Part shown: positions 1-8,144 of the stretch, piece after piece
How positions within the stretch are numbered: position 1 is the stretch's first letter
Layout: every line of letters begins with the position of its first letter
Program-made: the position numbers and the translations under genes
IMG/VR virus record: IMGVR_UViG_3300049442_000113
Location: 1-27,747 of that record
DNA length: 27,747 nt
Reading direction: 5' to 3' (one strand)
Source of the DNA: a virus
The notes under the pieces: model-generated
Told to the model about the DNA's origin: nothing
The model's input: only the letters and a program-made list of their open reading frames with translations
The model's database searches: none

Positions 1-152
1 AGAAACATCAACTCGCCGTCGATCTGGATGGCTTGCGGCGGCTGCGCGTTCTGGGTGCCGACGGTCGGAAAGCCGGTGCTGGTGCTGGTGACGCCGAACG
101 TCGTCACCGACGCCGTGATGGCTGACGTGAGAGTGGTTTGTGTGAGTGCCAT
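1..152 (-). CDS. N-terminus of a virion-associated protein (runs off left edge)
   Basis: Only the first 50 residues are visible; they begin MALTQTTLTSAITASVTTFG and are rich in Thr/Ser/Val. The ATG is preceded by GAGGG at 8 nt, a usable ribosome binding site. The gene starts 27 nt after the coat stop codon on the same strand. In P22-like phages the position after coat is taken by head-completion or decoration proteins, and a beta-rich, Thr-rich N-terminus would suit a decoration or tail-side protein. That is inference from position only; I do not recognise the family. Confidence 0.6.
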   Translation of the reverse strand, partial: MALTQTTLTSAITASVTTFGVTSTSTGFPTVGTQNAQPPQAIQIDGELMF

Positions 153-179
153 GATTGAATCCCTCGTATCACTCAGGAG

Positions 180-1406
180 CTAACTCCAAAGACGAAGCGC
201 GAAATAAGGCAACACCGACGCCACGCCCCCGATCGAGTCGATGCGTGACGGTTGCTGATCGGTCTGGATGTTGTACTGCTCCACCCACCGCAGGCTCACG
301 CCGGTTTCCTTATCGTTCTTCCGTGCGGCGTTCGCCCCTGGCAGCTTCGACGGCAGATCGACCATCACGAATGCGAAGGCGGCGGGGTTGAAGAGCAGCG
401 ACTGCTTGCTGCTCTGCGTCGCCATCGTGCCGGCGACGGCGCCCGTGGCGCCGACGAACAGGATGCTGGCGTTGTTCGCGGGCGAGGCGGTCACGGTCTG
501 CAGCGCGCCGCTGGTGATGATCGGCGGGCTGATCGTCAGCGTCGCGGTGCTGGTGCCCGAGACATCCGCGACGAGCACGAACTGCTGCAGGTCGCCCGTG
601 TCGATGTAGGACACCGGGTTCACCGCGTTCACGCCGGCAATCGTGAACACGTCGCCGGCCTTCAAGGCGTAGGTGCCCCAACCGCTGGTCGTGACCGTCG
701 ATCCGGTCTGGCCTGCGCTGTTCACCAGCGGCGTGCTCGCCGTGAACGTGCCGGTCGTGTGCGTCGGGACGTTCGGATCCCAATACCACTCATCGATGCC
801 CATCGCCGCGCCGGAGAACTGGCCGGTCTTCCAATAGGTGGTGATCTGATTCTGGGGATTGAACTGCGTGAACGCGGTTTTCAGAATCGCGCTCTGCGAT
901 TTCGGGTCGAGCACCGCGCAGAATTCGTCGGGGACGCCAACGTTGCGCAGCTTCGCGACCGCATCGGTATACGTGCCTTCCGCCGAGATCGGCGTGCCCG
1001 GTGAGCCTGCGGAGTAGTAGACCGACTTGTAGACTTCCGCGCCCGCGACCACGTCCCACTTGTTCGCCTGCGCGGCACCCGCGGGCTTCGTATACCGCTC
1101 CTGCACTTCTTCGACGAGCAGGCGGTCATCGGCGCTCGACCACCCCATGCCGACCTGGAACTGATGGTTGACCGTGATCGGGACGGTCTGATTGAAAATC
1201 GCCTGCTGCACGAGCGCCTGGCCTTCGGTCACGACGAAGCGCTGTTGAATGCGCGCCTGCACCGTGTAGCCGATTTTTGCGCCGCCGGGATCGTTCTCCC
1301 ACGTGCGGTCCCACGAGCGGTCGAACTGCCCGATTAACTTGAGATTGTTCTTGAAATTGACGGCGACGTCGGTAGTAACCCAACTTGGACTGATAAACGT
1401 ATTCAA
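180..1406 (-). CDS. P22-like major capsid (coat) protein
   Basis: This 408-aa protein forms the icosahedral shell. Its size is close to P22 gp5 (about 430 aa). A C-terminal-half segment at about residues 245-300 (LKAGDVFTIAGVN, then FVLVADVSGTSTATLTISPP) resembles the beta-barrel I-domain inserted in P22 coat (KRGDKISFAGV, then VDGTHVEITP). The order scaffold then coat also matches P22. The start is unusual: an in-frame TAG, which is the scaffold stop, closes the frame upstream. No ATG or GTG lies between that stop and residue 88, so the initiator should be TTG at 1406, with a GGGCGGG stretch upstream as weak ribosome binding. Family-level identification is by remembered motif and context, without a search. 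Confidence 0.85.
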   Translation of the reverse strand: MNTFISPSWVTTDVAVNFKNNLKLIGQFDRSWDRTWENDPGGAKIGYTVQARIQQRFVVTEGQALVQQAIFNQTVPITVNHQFQVGMGWSSADDRLLVEEVQERYTKPAGAAQANKWDVVAGAEVYKSVYYSAGSPGTPISAEGTYTDAVAKLRNVGVPDEFCAVLDPKSQSAILKTAFTQFNPQNQITTYWKTGQFSGAAMGIDEWYWDPNVPTHTTGTFTASTPLVNSAGQTGSTVTTSGWGTYALKAGDVFTIAGVNAVNPVSYIDTGDLQQFVLVADVSGTSTATLTISPPIITSGALQTVTASPANNASILFVGATGAVAGTMATQSSKQSLLFNPAAFAFVMVDLPSKLPGANAARKNDKETGVSLRWVEQYNIQTDQQPSRIDSIGGVASVLPYFALRLWS

Positions 1407-1439
1407 GCTGCACCCGCCCTTACAGCGGGGCGCGAACGG

Positions 1440-2414
1440 CTAGGCCCGACGACGACCGTTGCGGTAGTAGAACTGTTCGTGCGCCGCAAGCGAGGCGTCA
1501 TCACCCGGCGGTTCGTCACCACCGCGCATCGGACCAGTCCGCACCGGATTAGGCGGGCGTGGGACCTGAGATGTCATCACGGGCGCAGTAGCCGATCCGG
1601 TGCCGGCAGCTACACTGCGCGTGGAGGGAGACGGCGCAGCGAGGTGCTGCGAAATGAGCGCGAGCGTTTCGAGTTGGTCGAGCGGCGACTGCGCGAGCAC
1701 GCGCGGGAGCTCGCCGGGATTCTTTTGAAAGTAGTAGAGCACGTCGGCGCCGGTGCGGTGTTCCCAGACCCAGCGGTCGATCAGCGAGCCCTGCGGAATC
1801 GCGGAGGGCGCATTGAGCGCAACCTCGTTGAAATCCGGATAGCGGGCCTGCGCGCCGGCCACTTTCTCTTGGAAGGTCTGCGCGAACTGCCGCTGGGCCT
1901 GTTGCTGCTGCTGCTGCTCCTCGCGGCGCTGCCAGGTCCAGTTCGCCATCGCTTCCGCGTGCCGCTCGACGGCCAGGTTGTAGTCTTCGTCGGGCTTTAA
2001 CTGGTCGATGAACCCTTGGAGCCGCGGCGCCTGCGTCGGCGCCGCAGCGCGCGGCTGGGCGGGCGCGGGCGCGGCGGCCGGTGGTGGGGCGGCCTTGCGC
2101 AGCGACTCGAGCTCCGCTTCACGCTCACGCAGCTTACGCGTCAGTTCGTTAATGCGGGGCGCATCGGCCGGCGTCGCGGCGTGGCTTTTCGCGCGCTTAC
2201 CGGATTTGAAGCGGCCTTGTTCATCGCGCTCGCCCGCCGCCGGCTCCGCGTCGTCGGCGCTTGAGGTCGCGGACGGCTCTGGCGCGGCGGCGGCGGGCGT
2301 GTCGCGGTCAGTCTGCCCGTGGAACTGTTTTTCGTGGTCGCTCAGCGACAGTTCAGCCGGTTCGGCGGGCGGGCCGCCGGCATCGGGACTCGGAACGGGC
2401 AGATCGTCGGCCAC
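1440..2414 (-). CDS. Putative capsid scaffolding protein
   Basis: This 324-aa hydrophilic protein lies immediately upstream of coat and ends 33 nt before it, the P22 scaffold position. It has an acidic, Pro/Ala-rich disordered N-terminus (1-85), a charged helix near residues 88-108 (INELTRKLREREAELESLRK), a Pro/Ala linker, a Gln run (REEQQQQQQAQRQ) at about 165-178 inside a long helix, and a tail ending YYRNGRRRA. Helical composition and a basic C-terminus are typical of scaffolds that bind coat transiently during procapsid assembly and then leave. The start is GTG; a TTGACA box lies about 35 nt upstream. Scaffold families diverge strongly, so the call rests on position and composition. Confidence 0.7.
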   Translation of the reverse strand: MADDLPVPSPDAGGPPAEPAELSLSDHEKQFHGQTDRDTPAAAAPEPSATSSADDAEPAAGERDEQGRFKSGKRAKSHAATPADAPRINELTRKLREREAELESLRKAAPPPAAAPAPAQPRAAAPTQAPRLQGFIDQLKPDEDYNLAVERHAEAMANWTWQRREEQQQQQQAQRQFAQTFQEKVAGAQARYPDFNEVALNAPSAIPQGSLIDRWVWEHRTGADVLYYFQKNPGELPRVLAQSPLDQLETLALISQHLAAPSPSTRSVAAGTGSATAPVMTSQVPRPPNPVRTGPMRGGDEPPGDDASLAAHEQFYYRNGRRRA

Positions 2415-2425
2415 GGATGGCCTGT

Positions 2426-2455
2426 AGTCTGCGCCCGTGGGGCGGGCAGTGTCAA
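2426..2455 (-). promoter_or_regulatory. Candidate promoter for scaffold/coat genes
   Basis: The minus strand has a perfect -35 TTGACA (2455-2450), an 18-bp spacer and a weak -10 CAGACT (2431-2426). Initiation would fall about 5 nt before the GTG start of the scaffold gene. The -35 is part of the left unit of a tandem inverted repeat, so an operator protein bound there would block it. Only the -35 is convincing. Confidence 0.35.
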
Positions 2456-2484
2456 GAATTTGACGATGTCAAGACCTTGACGAT
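2451..2484. promoter_or_regulatory. Two tandem palindromic units, operator-like
   Basis: Two 17-bp direct copies, GTCAAGAATTTGACGAT and GTCAAGACCTTGACGAT, abut exactly. Each contains a palindrome with GTCAAG/CTTGAC arms, perfect in the second unit and with one mismatch in the first. They lie in the 120-bp spacer between the divergently oriented scaffold gene (minus) and a small plus-strand gene. Such an array fits a dimeric repressor or activator binding two adjacent sites; the protein is unknown. Confidence 0.55.
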
Positions 2485-2518
2485 CCGCCGGCTGCCAGGC
2501 CATCAGGGCGCCGGCCGC

Positions 2519-2524
2519 TATACT
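2519..2524 (+). promoter_or_regulatory. -10 box TATACT before small plus-strand gene
   Basis: TATACT matches the -10 consensus at five of six bases and ends 10 nt before the ATG at 2535. No good -35 lies 17 bp upstream; the nearest TTGACG is about 37 bp away, in the tandem palindromes. Initiation here would give a message with almost no leader. Confidence 0.35.
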
Positions 2525-2534
2525 GGATGGACGT

Positions 2535-2759
2535 ATGTCTGTCATTGACGAGCGCGAGCGATTCAGCTTCCCCCGTAAAATGAGCGCCGGCATGGCCCGC
2601 CACATGAAAAAACGCTGCTATAGCGTGCGTGCGGAGAAGTGTCGAGCGGCCGGCGACATGGAAGGCTACGCTCGCTGGACCAAAGAAGCCGACGAACCCC
2701 TCAGTCTGTCGGCTGGTCGACCACCGATTGCCATCGCCGATAGGCGGCCAGACCGATAG
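2535..2759 (+). CDS. Small unknown protein, possible moron gene
   Basis: This 74-aa basic protein has a helical, charged first two thirds (KMSAGMARHMKKRCYSVRAE, then DMEGYARWTKEADEP) that reads like a real small soluble protein, with codon third positions mostly G or C. The last 20 residues are Pro/Arg-rich and overlap tail to tail (59 bp) the end of the convergent virion gene. It is one of only two plus-strand genes placed against the minus-strand late operon, and it has its own -10 box and a palindromic operator-like region upstream. That layout is typical of a moron, a cargo gene expressed independently. I do not recognise the family. Confidence 0.5.
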   Translation: MSVIDERERFSFPRKMSAGMARHMKKRCYSVRAEKCRAAGDMEGYARWTKEADEPLSLSAGRPPIAIADRRPDR

Positions 2760-4855
2760 GCGTGGCTAGTAACCCGGTCAAGAGCTCCGCATCGCCATTC
2801 CGGAGGCGCTGCTCCATCTCGGCAACGGTGATGCCCCAGGCTTTCGCCTTTTCCGCGACCATCTGATCGAAAATCCCGGCGAACCCTTGCGACGTGGTCG
2901 GAATGGTGTGCGCCGGATGCTTCATGCCGTAGAGCTCACCCGTGCGCTTAATCGTGTCGCCAATCCCTTCCCAGACGTAGGCACTGAAGCGCCCGAGCGG
3001 CATGTTGTGAGACTTGGCGCCTGTCCGCACGGCATTTTCAATTTGCGCATAGGGGCTAACGCTCTTCGTGCCCATCGTGCCAGGCACCTTGTCTTTGGTC
3101 GGCGACACGAAAATGCCCTTATCCCAATCTTCGGCGAGCTTCGCGAAGCGGCGATCGTAGACGCCGACATCGACACCAGTCAGCGCGTGAAACATGTCGT
3201 TGACTTTGTCTTTCTGGAGTTTGTCGTAGAGCTCCTGCGCCTCTTGTTCGGTCGGCGCATGGGCGGCGGCTTCCACCCGTTGCAGATTCGGTGCGCGCGT
3301 CGCTTCCATCGGCATCTGTGTGCCTGGTGCATTGAAATCGCCAGGGGTCATCGCGCCCATGCTGCCCGGTCGTGACCCGACCGCTGTGTCTGGGATGCGG
3401 AACCCAGGTTGGATGATCGGTTCGTTTTTGATTAACCGGCGGAGATATTCAGAGGCGCTGCGCAAGTTATGCACCGGGGCGCTGGCCGGCGAGGTCGAGG
3501 CCAGGAATCCAGCCAGCGGCGCGACCCGCTCCTTCCCATACACCCGCTCGAGCGGCCCGCCATACAAATTCCACCACTCTTTGCCGTTCATCACCGGCAC
3601 GCCGGCCGTATACATCTCATCGAGGCGCTTCTGAAATTCTGGACCGTTGAGAAATTCAGCGAGATTACCGACCGGCACATCGCTGCCCTGCTTCAAGTCA
3701 AATACGGCCTTTTGCGCCTTCGGCCACTCGCCGGTCACTGGGTCGCGGACAGTCGTTGATGGCTGCGTCTGGATTTCCCCGAGCTTGACCGCCTGGCGGG
3801 CCGTCTCGGCTTTCTGCGATACATCCAGATAGACCAACCCATTCGGCTTATCAACCCACGTCCCCACATAGAGGTCAGGGTTGTTCACCAAGGCGTCGGC
3901 GTGCTGCTCCATGAAACGACGCACGGCGGCGGGCGTAAACTTCGCGAGCGGAATCTCTGCCGTCTTCCCGCTTTGGTTGGCATATTTCCCGACCATAAAA
4001 CCCGTATGCCCAACGTCCTCGATTTCGCCAGTCAAGGGGCGAATGGTCAACCCACCATTCGTCATGGTGCTCTGGTGAATGGTGTTCGCCATCCGGTCTA
4101 AGGCCGTCGCCGGACCCGTCTCGGCGCCGGCAAGCTGCAGCGGGGCGTCCGACTTGTCGAGCGCCTTGCTGACTTGCGGCCAGCGTTTCGCGAGGCCGGC
4201 GGCTTCCCGCTCGGCCCGTTTCGCGGCAGCGGCTTCTTGCGCCGCGCGTTTCGCCAACGTCCCGCCTGCTTCGGCCTCCGCGCCCGCGGCGCCCGCGCCA
4301 GGCTCGAGCGGGCCTGGATAGAGGATGCCGAGCCGATCGCCCATGTCGCGCGTGTCCTGGCCCTCAGCCATGCCCCTGAGATTGGAGGCACCAAGAAGGT
4401 CGCCCAGTTGACCGGGCAGCGAGCTCGCCGCCGTGGCGTAGGCATCGCGGATGCGGTCACGGATCGCCTCGCCATAGGTGCGCGCGCGCATCGTGGGCGT
4501 CGCGTGCGTGAGCGGCGGGCCGCCAGCCGGCAGGCCGCGCACTTGGTTCGCGAAGCCAGAGTTCGGGTCCGCGCCGATCGAGGCCGCATGTTGAAACGCG
4601 CGCTCGATGCGATCGGGCTGCACGACCGCGTTGCCCTGCGCATCCTTCTCGTTCTGGCCCTGGAACACCGTCCGCACCACGGCGTTCCCTTGCGGGTCCT
4701 TTTCGTTGGACCCCTGGAACAGTGCGTGGACCTGGCCCTGTTTGCTGGATCAGCAGCTGCGCGCCGAGCTCGGCGTCCGGCCACTCGCCATACGCCTCCG
4801 GATTCTGCTCCTTCGCCACGCGCCCAATCGCCGCCGCGAGCTCGGCGAGGTCCAT
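2701..4855 (-). CDS. Large virion-associated protein with apparent +1 frameshift
   Basis: The natural start is ATG at 4855 (MDLAELAAAIGRVAKEQNPE). The frame is good to about residue 38 (GAQLLIQQ), then turns into Arg/Gly-rich nonsense. Good coding resumes one base over and runs about 670 codons to TGA at 2701. Dropping one A of the AAA at 4743-4741 restores a smooth QQQGQVHALFQG. Just after the join is a 54-bp tandem duplication (4719-4612) encoding two 18-aa units FQG-NEKD-QGNAVV. The middle has FTPAAVRRFMEQHADALVNN and LYGGPLERVYGKERVAPLAG, and the C-terminus is helical. It lies between portal and scaffold, so a structural or ejected protein is likely; the family is not recognised. The shift could be a sequencing indel, a real mutation or recoding. 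Confidence 0.7.
4612..4719 (-). repeat. 54-bp tandem duplication within the virion protein
   Basis: Two adjacent 54-bp units on the minus strand start TTCCAGGGGTCCAACGA and TTCCAGGGCCAGAACGA. They encode 18-aa repeats (FQGSNEKDPQGNAVVRTV and FQGQNEKDAQGNAVVQPD). Many of the differences between the units are synonymous or conservative, so both have been under coding selection since duplication. It lies within 25 bp of the apparent frameshift. Confidence 0.85.
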
Positions 4856-4866
4856 CAGAATCCCCC

Positions 4867-7356
4867 TTACACGGCCCCTGCGGGCTCAGGCGCGGCCTGT
4901 TGCGCGGCCTGGGCCTGTTGCGCCTGCTGCCCCTGCTCGAGCGCCGCCGCGTGGGCCTGCGCGCCCATCGCCGCCTCGTGCTGCTGATCCATGCCGGCCT
5001 GCGCCGCCTCGTGCTGCTGATCCATCATCGTCAGCGCCGCCTCGTGCTGCTGCGCGCCCACCCGCGCCCGCTCCTCGAGGAACAGCGCCATCCGGTCGAC
5101 CTTCGCGCCGAGCTCGGCGACGGTGATCTTCGTCTCGCGGTCGAGCGCCGCAATCCGCTCGCGCGATTCGAGCTCCATCTGCGTGCGCCTGAGTTCAGTC
5201 GTGTATTTCGCGTTGTCGCTCTGGATTTCCTGCGACGCATGTTGCAGGAGTTTTTCGGCGTCATTCAACCGCTGCTGGAGCTGCTGCATCTGCGCCGCGA
5301 TCGGCGGCGGAATCGCGCCCTGGCCTTGCGCCTGCTGCGTGAGCATCTGCTGGATCGGTGGCGCCAGCATCACCTTCGCGCGCTCGGCCATCTCGAGGTG
5401 GCCTGGCCCGTCTTGGTTTTTCAGGAACAAGTCGCCAAACCACGTAATGAGCTGCGGATTCGCCTGAATCAGGTCGGCCATCATCGAGGCCTCTTCCTGC
5501 CGGCGAGAATCGAAGGCTTTGGTGACGCGCACGACGACGTTGAAGGTGGCGTCCGGCGTCAGCGTGTAGACGGGCGGCGTCGGCGGCGGCGCCGGCGGGC
5601 GCATCATCTGCGGCGGCATCCCTGGAGGCGGTGCGCCCATCGGTCCCGGCGGCGGTCCCCCTGGTCCCAGCGGTGTGGGGGCTCCACCCGGCATGGGAGG
5701 CGGCCCAGGCAGACCGGGCATCGGCGGGCCTCCAGGCGCACCACCCATCGGCGACGGCAGCGTGCTCGTCGCCCCTTGTCCCATCATCCCCGGCGGCATC
5801 ATCGTCGGCGTCGGCCGCTGCCCGATCTGCACGGTCTCGGGCTCGCCCTGGCCGTTGATGATCCGCGCGAGCCGGCCGGGTCGCTTGCCGTAGATCGGAT
5901 ACAGCAGGTTGTTGACGATCTGCCCTTCGTAGCGCATCGACCGCCGCAGGTTATTCAAGAAATGCGACGTGCCGTGTTGCGACTGCGCGATCAGGATCGA
6001 CGCCATCTTGCCGCTGCGGACGCTGCTGTCCTGGTGGCCGATATTCGGGTCCGGCACGCCCGTCGTGCTCTTGATGGCGTTGTCGAACATCTGCACGCTG
6101 ACGGCGAGGTCGTTGATCGGCGTGTCGACCGGCGTCCGGAAGGGCGGCGGCGCCGGATTGCCCATCAGGTCCGTCGTCTTGTAGGGCAGCGCCGGCAGCG
6201 TGCGCGTCGTCGCCGCCTGATACCACGCGCGATACACTTCCCACGTCCCCTCGGCCACCATCCACGGCGGAATCGGCGTCAGGCCCACCGTCTCGACAAG
6301 TTTCGAGACCATCGAGTTGTAGCCCTGGTTGCTATCGCGCGCCGGCCGCACCATACCCTCGGCCCGCCGCTCCTGATCGTAGGGGTGGAGTTCCTCGCCA
6401 AGCACTTTCACGATCGGAATGTCCGGCCCACCCCAGTCGGTCTCATCGAGCTTCTGCACGCCGTCGATCTTCGCGAATTTGATCACTTTCTCGCTGACCT
6501 TCCGCGTGTCGATCGGGGCCACGTCGTCGTCATCAGGGCGCTCGTCCTGCCACACGAACGTCCCGTCCGGCATCGTGCATAGCGTGCGCGCTTTGTGCTC
6601 CGTATACCAATAATCCACGACGCGCACGCTCTTGGTGAGCTCGTTCGTGTTACTGAACCACCCCGGCGCCTCGTCGCCGAGCGCCCGCCACTCCATGTCA
6701 CTGAGGGTCGCCGCGCGGGCCACGCGGTTTTTGCCGAATTCGCGCTCGTAATCCGTAATCGGCATGTCGACCCCGACGAAGCCCCATCCGGCATCGCTGC
6801 CGTCGGGCTGTTCGTGCGCCGGATCAAGCAACACACACGCCTGGTTGTAATACCGATGGATGTAGACCTCCTGATCCATCGTTTTGCCCGGCAAGTAGCG
6901 CGTCATCACGCCGTAATAGCCGCGACCGGCGATGGCCGCGCGCGACGCGGCCCAGAGCCGCGCATCGGTCGCTTCCGGCGCGCGTTGAATCCCGCGCACC
7001 AGGCCTTCGCGCACGTCAATCTCGCGGTCGCGGGCGGCATTCGGCGTCGCGAGCGGCCCGAAATCATCCGCCGCCGCAATCGTGACCGTAAACTCCGCGC
7101 CCTCTTCCATGTTGAGGACTTGTCGAACCGGCTCCCTCACCTTATTGATGGTGAGGGTGGGACGCTCAGGAGTGGGCGGCAAATTCCCGAGCGCCTGCTG
7201 CCCCTGGCGCTGCATCTTCGCTTCTGCTCCCCACTGGTCACCAGAATAGAAGCGCAGGTCATCGAGCTCGCGCTTGCGCTGCTCGAGATCCGCTTGCTCG
7301 GCCTGGCTGAAGCGGTCGCGCGCCAATTTGATGAAATCGTCGTCGGCTTTACTCAT
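4867..7356 (-). CDS. P22-like portal protein
   Basis: This 829-aa protein would form the dodecameric DNA gate of the head vertex and docks the terminase. The N-terminal half has typical portal features: KADDDFIKLARDRFSQAEQA, DLRFYSGDQWG, PTLTINKVREPVRQVLN, and IHRYYNQACVLLDPAHEQPDGSDAGW. The C-terminus is a long helical region with repeated DQQHEAA units, consistent with the P22 portal barrel helix. It is longer than P22 gp1 (725 aa), partly because of a Pro/Gly/Met-rich insert at about residues 515-595. The start is ATG at 7356, in an ATGA overlap with the upstream 128-131-aa gene; the frame continues upstream but only as Arg-rich shadow. The match to the P22 portal family is by recall of motifs. 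Confidence 0.85.
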   Translation of the reverse strand: MSKADDDFIKLARDRFSQAEQADLEQRKRELDDLRFYSGDQWGAEAKMQRQGQQALGNLPPTPERPTLTINKVREPVRQVLNMEEGAEFTVTIAAADDFGPLATPNAARDREIDVREGLVRGIQRAPEATDARLWAASRAAIAGRGYYGVMTRYLPGKTMDQEVYIHRYYNQACVLLDPAHEQPDGSDAGWGFVGVDMPITDYEREFGKNRVARAATLSDMEWRALGDEAPGWFSNTNELTKSVRVVDYWYTEHKARTLCTMPDGTFVWQDERPDDDDVAPIDTRKVSEKVIKFAKIDGVQKLDETDWGGPDIPIVKVLGEELHPYDQERRAEGMVRPARDSNQGYNSMVSKLVETVGLTPIPPWMVAEGTWEVYRAWYQAATTRTLPALPYKTTDLMGNPAPPPFRTPVDTPINDLAVSVQMFDNAIKSTTGVPDPNIGHQDSSVRSGKMASILIAQSQHGTSHFLNNLRRSMRYEGQIVNNLLYPIYGKRPGRLARIINGQGEPETVQIGQRPTPTMMPPGMMGQGATSTLPSPMGGAPGGPPMPGLPGPPPMPGGAPTPLGPGGPPPGPMGAPPPGMPPQMMRPPAPPPTPPVYTLTPDATFNVVVRVTKAFDSRRQEEASMMADLIQANPQLITWFGDLFLKNQDGPGHLEMAERAKVMLAPPIQQMLTQQAQGQGAIPPPIAAQMQQLQQRLNDAEKLLQHASQEIQSDNAKYTTELRRTQMELESRERIAALDRETKITVAELGAKVDRMALFLEERARVGAQQHEAALTMMDQQHEAAQAGMDQQHEAAMGAQAHAAALEQGQQAQQAQAAQQAAPEPAGAV

Positions 7357-7739
7357 CGGCCACCCACTAACCAGCGCAGGCGCTGCCACACGGAGAGGTC
7401 TTTCGGGAGCAGCCCGCGCTGCACGGTCTGCAGCGTGGCGAGGTGATCGTCGTGGATCATCGTCAACCCCTCGAGAATCACGACGCGCGTCTCGAGCCGG
7501 CGCAGTTCTTCGGCGCACGTCTGCCGCGCGTCGGCGATGCGCTCTTCACTGCCGTGCGCGTGCCGCTCAAGCGCCGTCAACCGCTCGTCCACATGCTCGA
7601 GGCGCGCGGTGGAGGCATTGAGATTGGGCAGAATCTGGTGATTGATCGCGTTGGTCTGCGCGTCGATGATGTCGATCGCGTCGGCGCCGACGGTGCGCCG
7701 CACCTCACGCCGCAGCGCGCGGGCGGCGCGGCCGTTCAC
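7353..7739 (-). CDS. Small coiled-coil protein upstream of portal
   Basis: About 128 aa. The body is a predicted coiled coil (ASTARLEHVDERLTALERHA, EELRRLETRVVILEGL, DHLATLQTVQ) that ends with KDLSVWQRLRWLVGGR. The stop overlaps the portal start (ATGA). Two GTG starts are possible: 7739, which overlaps the upstream stop as GTGA and matches the coupling used throughout this operon, or 7748, which gives three more residues; I prefer 7739. A structural or assembly helper is plausible from position, but the family is unknown. Confidence 0.75.
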   Translation of the reverse strand: MNGRAARALRREVRRTVGADAIDIIDAQTNAINHQILPNLNASTARLEHVDERLTALERHAHGSEERIADARQTCAEELRRLETRVVILEGLTMIHDDHLATLQTVQRGLLPKDLSVWQRLRWLVGGR

Positions 7740-7873
7740 GCCGGCCACCGGTAGTCGTAGTCGCGCCGGATGCGCTCGACATCGAATGTGCAGATCGCCG
7801 ACGCGGCGCTGATGGTGCCGACGCCGAGCCGCGCCAGGAACGTGCGTCGGTCCATCCGCACGCGGTCGTTCAT
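7736..7873 (-). CDS. Tiny twin-arginine signal protein
   Basis: This 45-aa protein starts MNDRVRMDRRTFLARLGVG. It has the Tat consensus (S/T)RRxFLK in the form D-R-R-T-F-L-A-R, followed by a short hydrophobic stretch (LGVGTISAASAIC) and a charged tail VERIRRDYDYRWPA. This is essentially a Tat signal peptide with about 20 residues of passenger. It is coupled by GTGA to the coiled-coil gene upstream of portal. The role is unknown; it might be membrane-inserted via Tat or only resemble a signal. A longer reading from 7918 adds an Arg-rich stretch that I regard as untranslated. Confidence 0.65.
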   Translation of the reverse strand: MNDRVRMDRRTFLARLGVGTISAASAICTFDVERIRRDYDYRWPA

Positions 7874-7901
7874 TGCTCGCTCATCGCCGCGCCGCGGCTG
7901 T

Positions 7902-8144
7902 TCATGCCCGCGTCTCACACATCACTTCGCACCGCGCACTCTCCCGACCGCTCGGCGGCTCAGCCTGCCGAATCACCCGCACCCCCGACGGCAGCGTCTC
8001 CACCCGCGCGCCGAGATACGCAACCGCAATCGCCACGACGCGGCGGTTCGAGACCGCCTCGAGCACCATCGCTTCCGCGCGATCCTGTGCGTCCGATCGC
8101 TGCGGATCGAACGGCACCGAGATCAGGGTGAGGCCTGACGTCAT
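7902..8144 (-). CDS. Unknown 80-aa protein, copy A of a tandem pair
   Basis: It starts MTSGLTLISVPFDPQRSDAQ and ends CEVMCETRA. It is paralogous along its whole length to the neighbour at 8141-8383: both are exactly 80 aa and share FDPQ, AQDRAEAMVL-AV, RR-V, LPSGVRV and RCEV-CE-R. Two conserved cysteines near the C-terminus (C-E-V-x-C) could bind metal or form a disulfide. The ATGA overlap couples it to copy B. Function unknown. It lies in the small-gene run between terminase and portal. Confidence 0.8.
   Translation of the reverse strand: MTSGLTLISVPFDPQRSDAQDRAEAMVLEAVSNRRVVAIAVAYLGARVETLPSGVRVIRQAEPPSGRESARCEVMCETRA

Noticed and set aside
1126-1413. GTG-initiated frame overlapping the coat start
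   Set aside because: It is out of frame with coat and gives an Arg-rich product; the coat frame with a TTG start is the coherent one.
4174-6582. 802-codon open frame on the plus strand
   Set aside because: It is antisense to the portal and the large virion gene; its product is Arg/His/Pro-rich without domains, as expected from the high-GC complement of a real gene.
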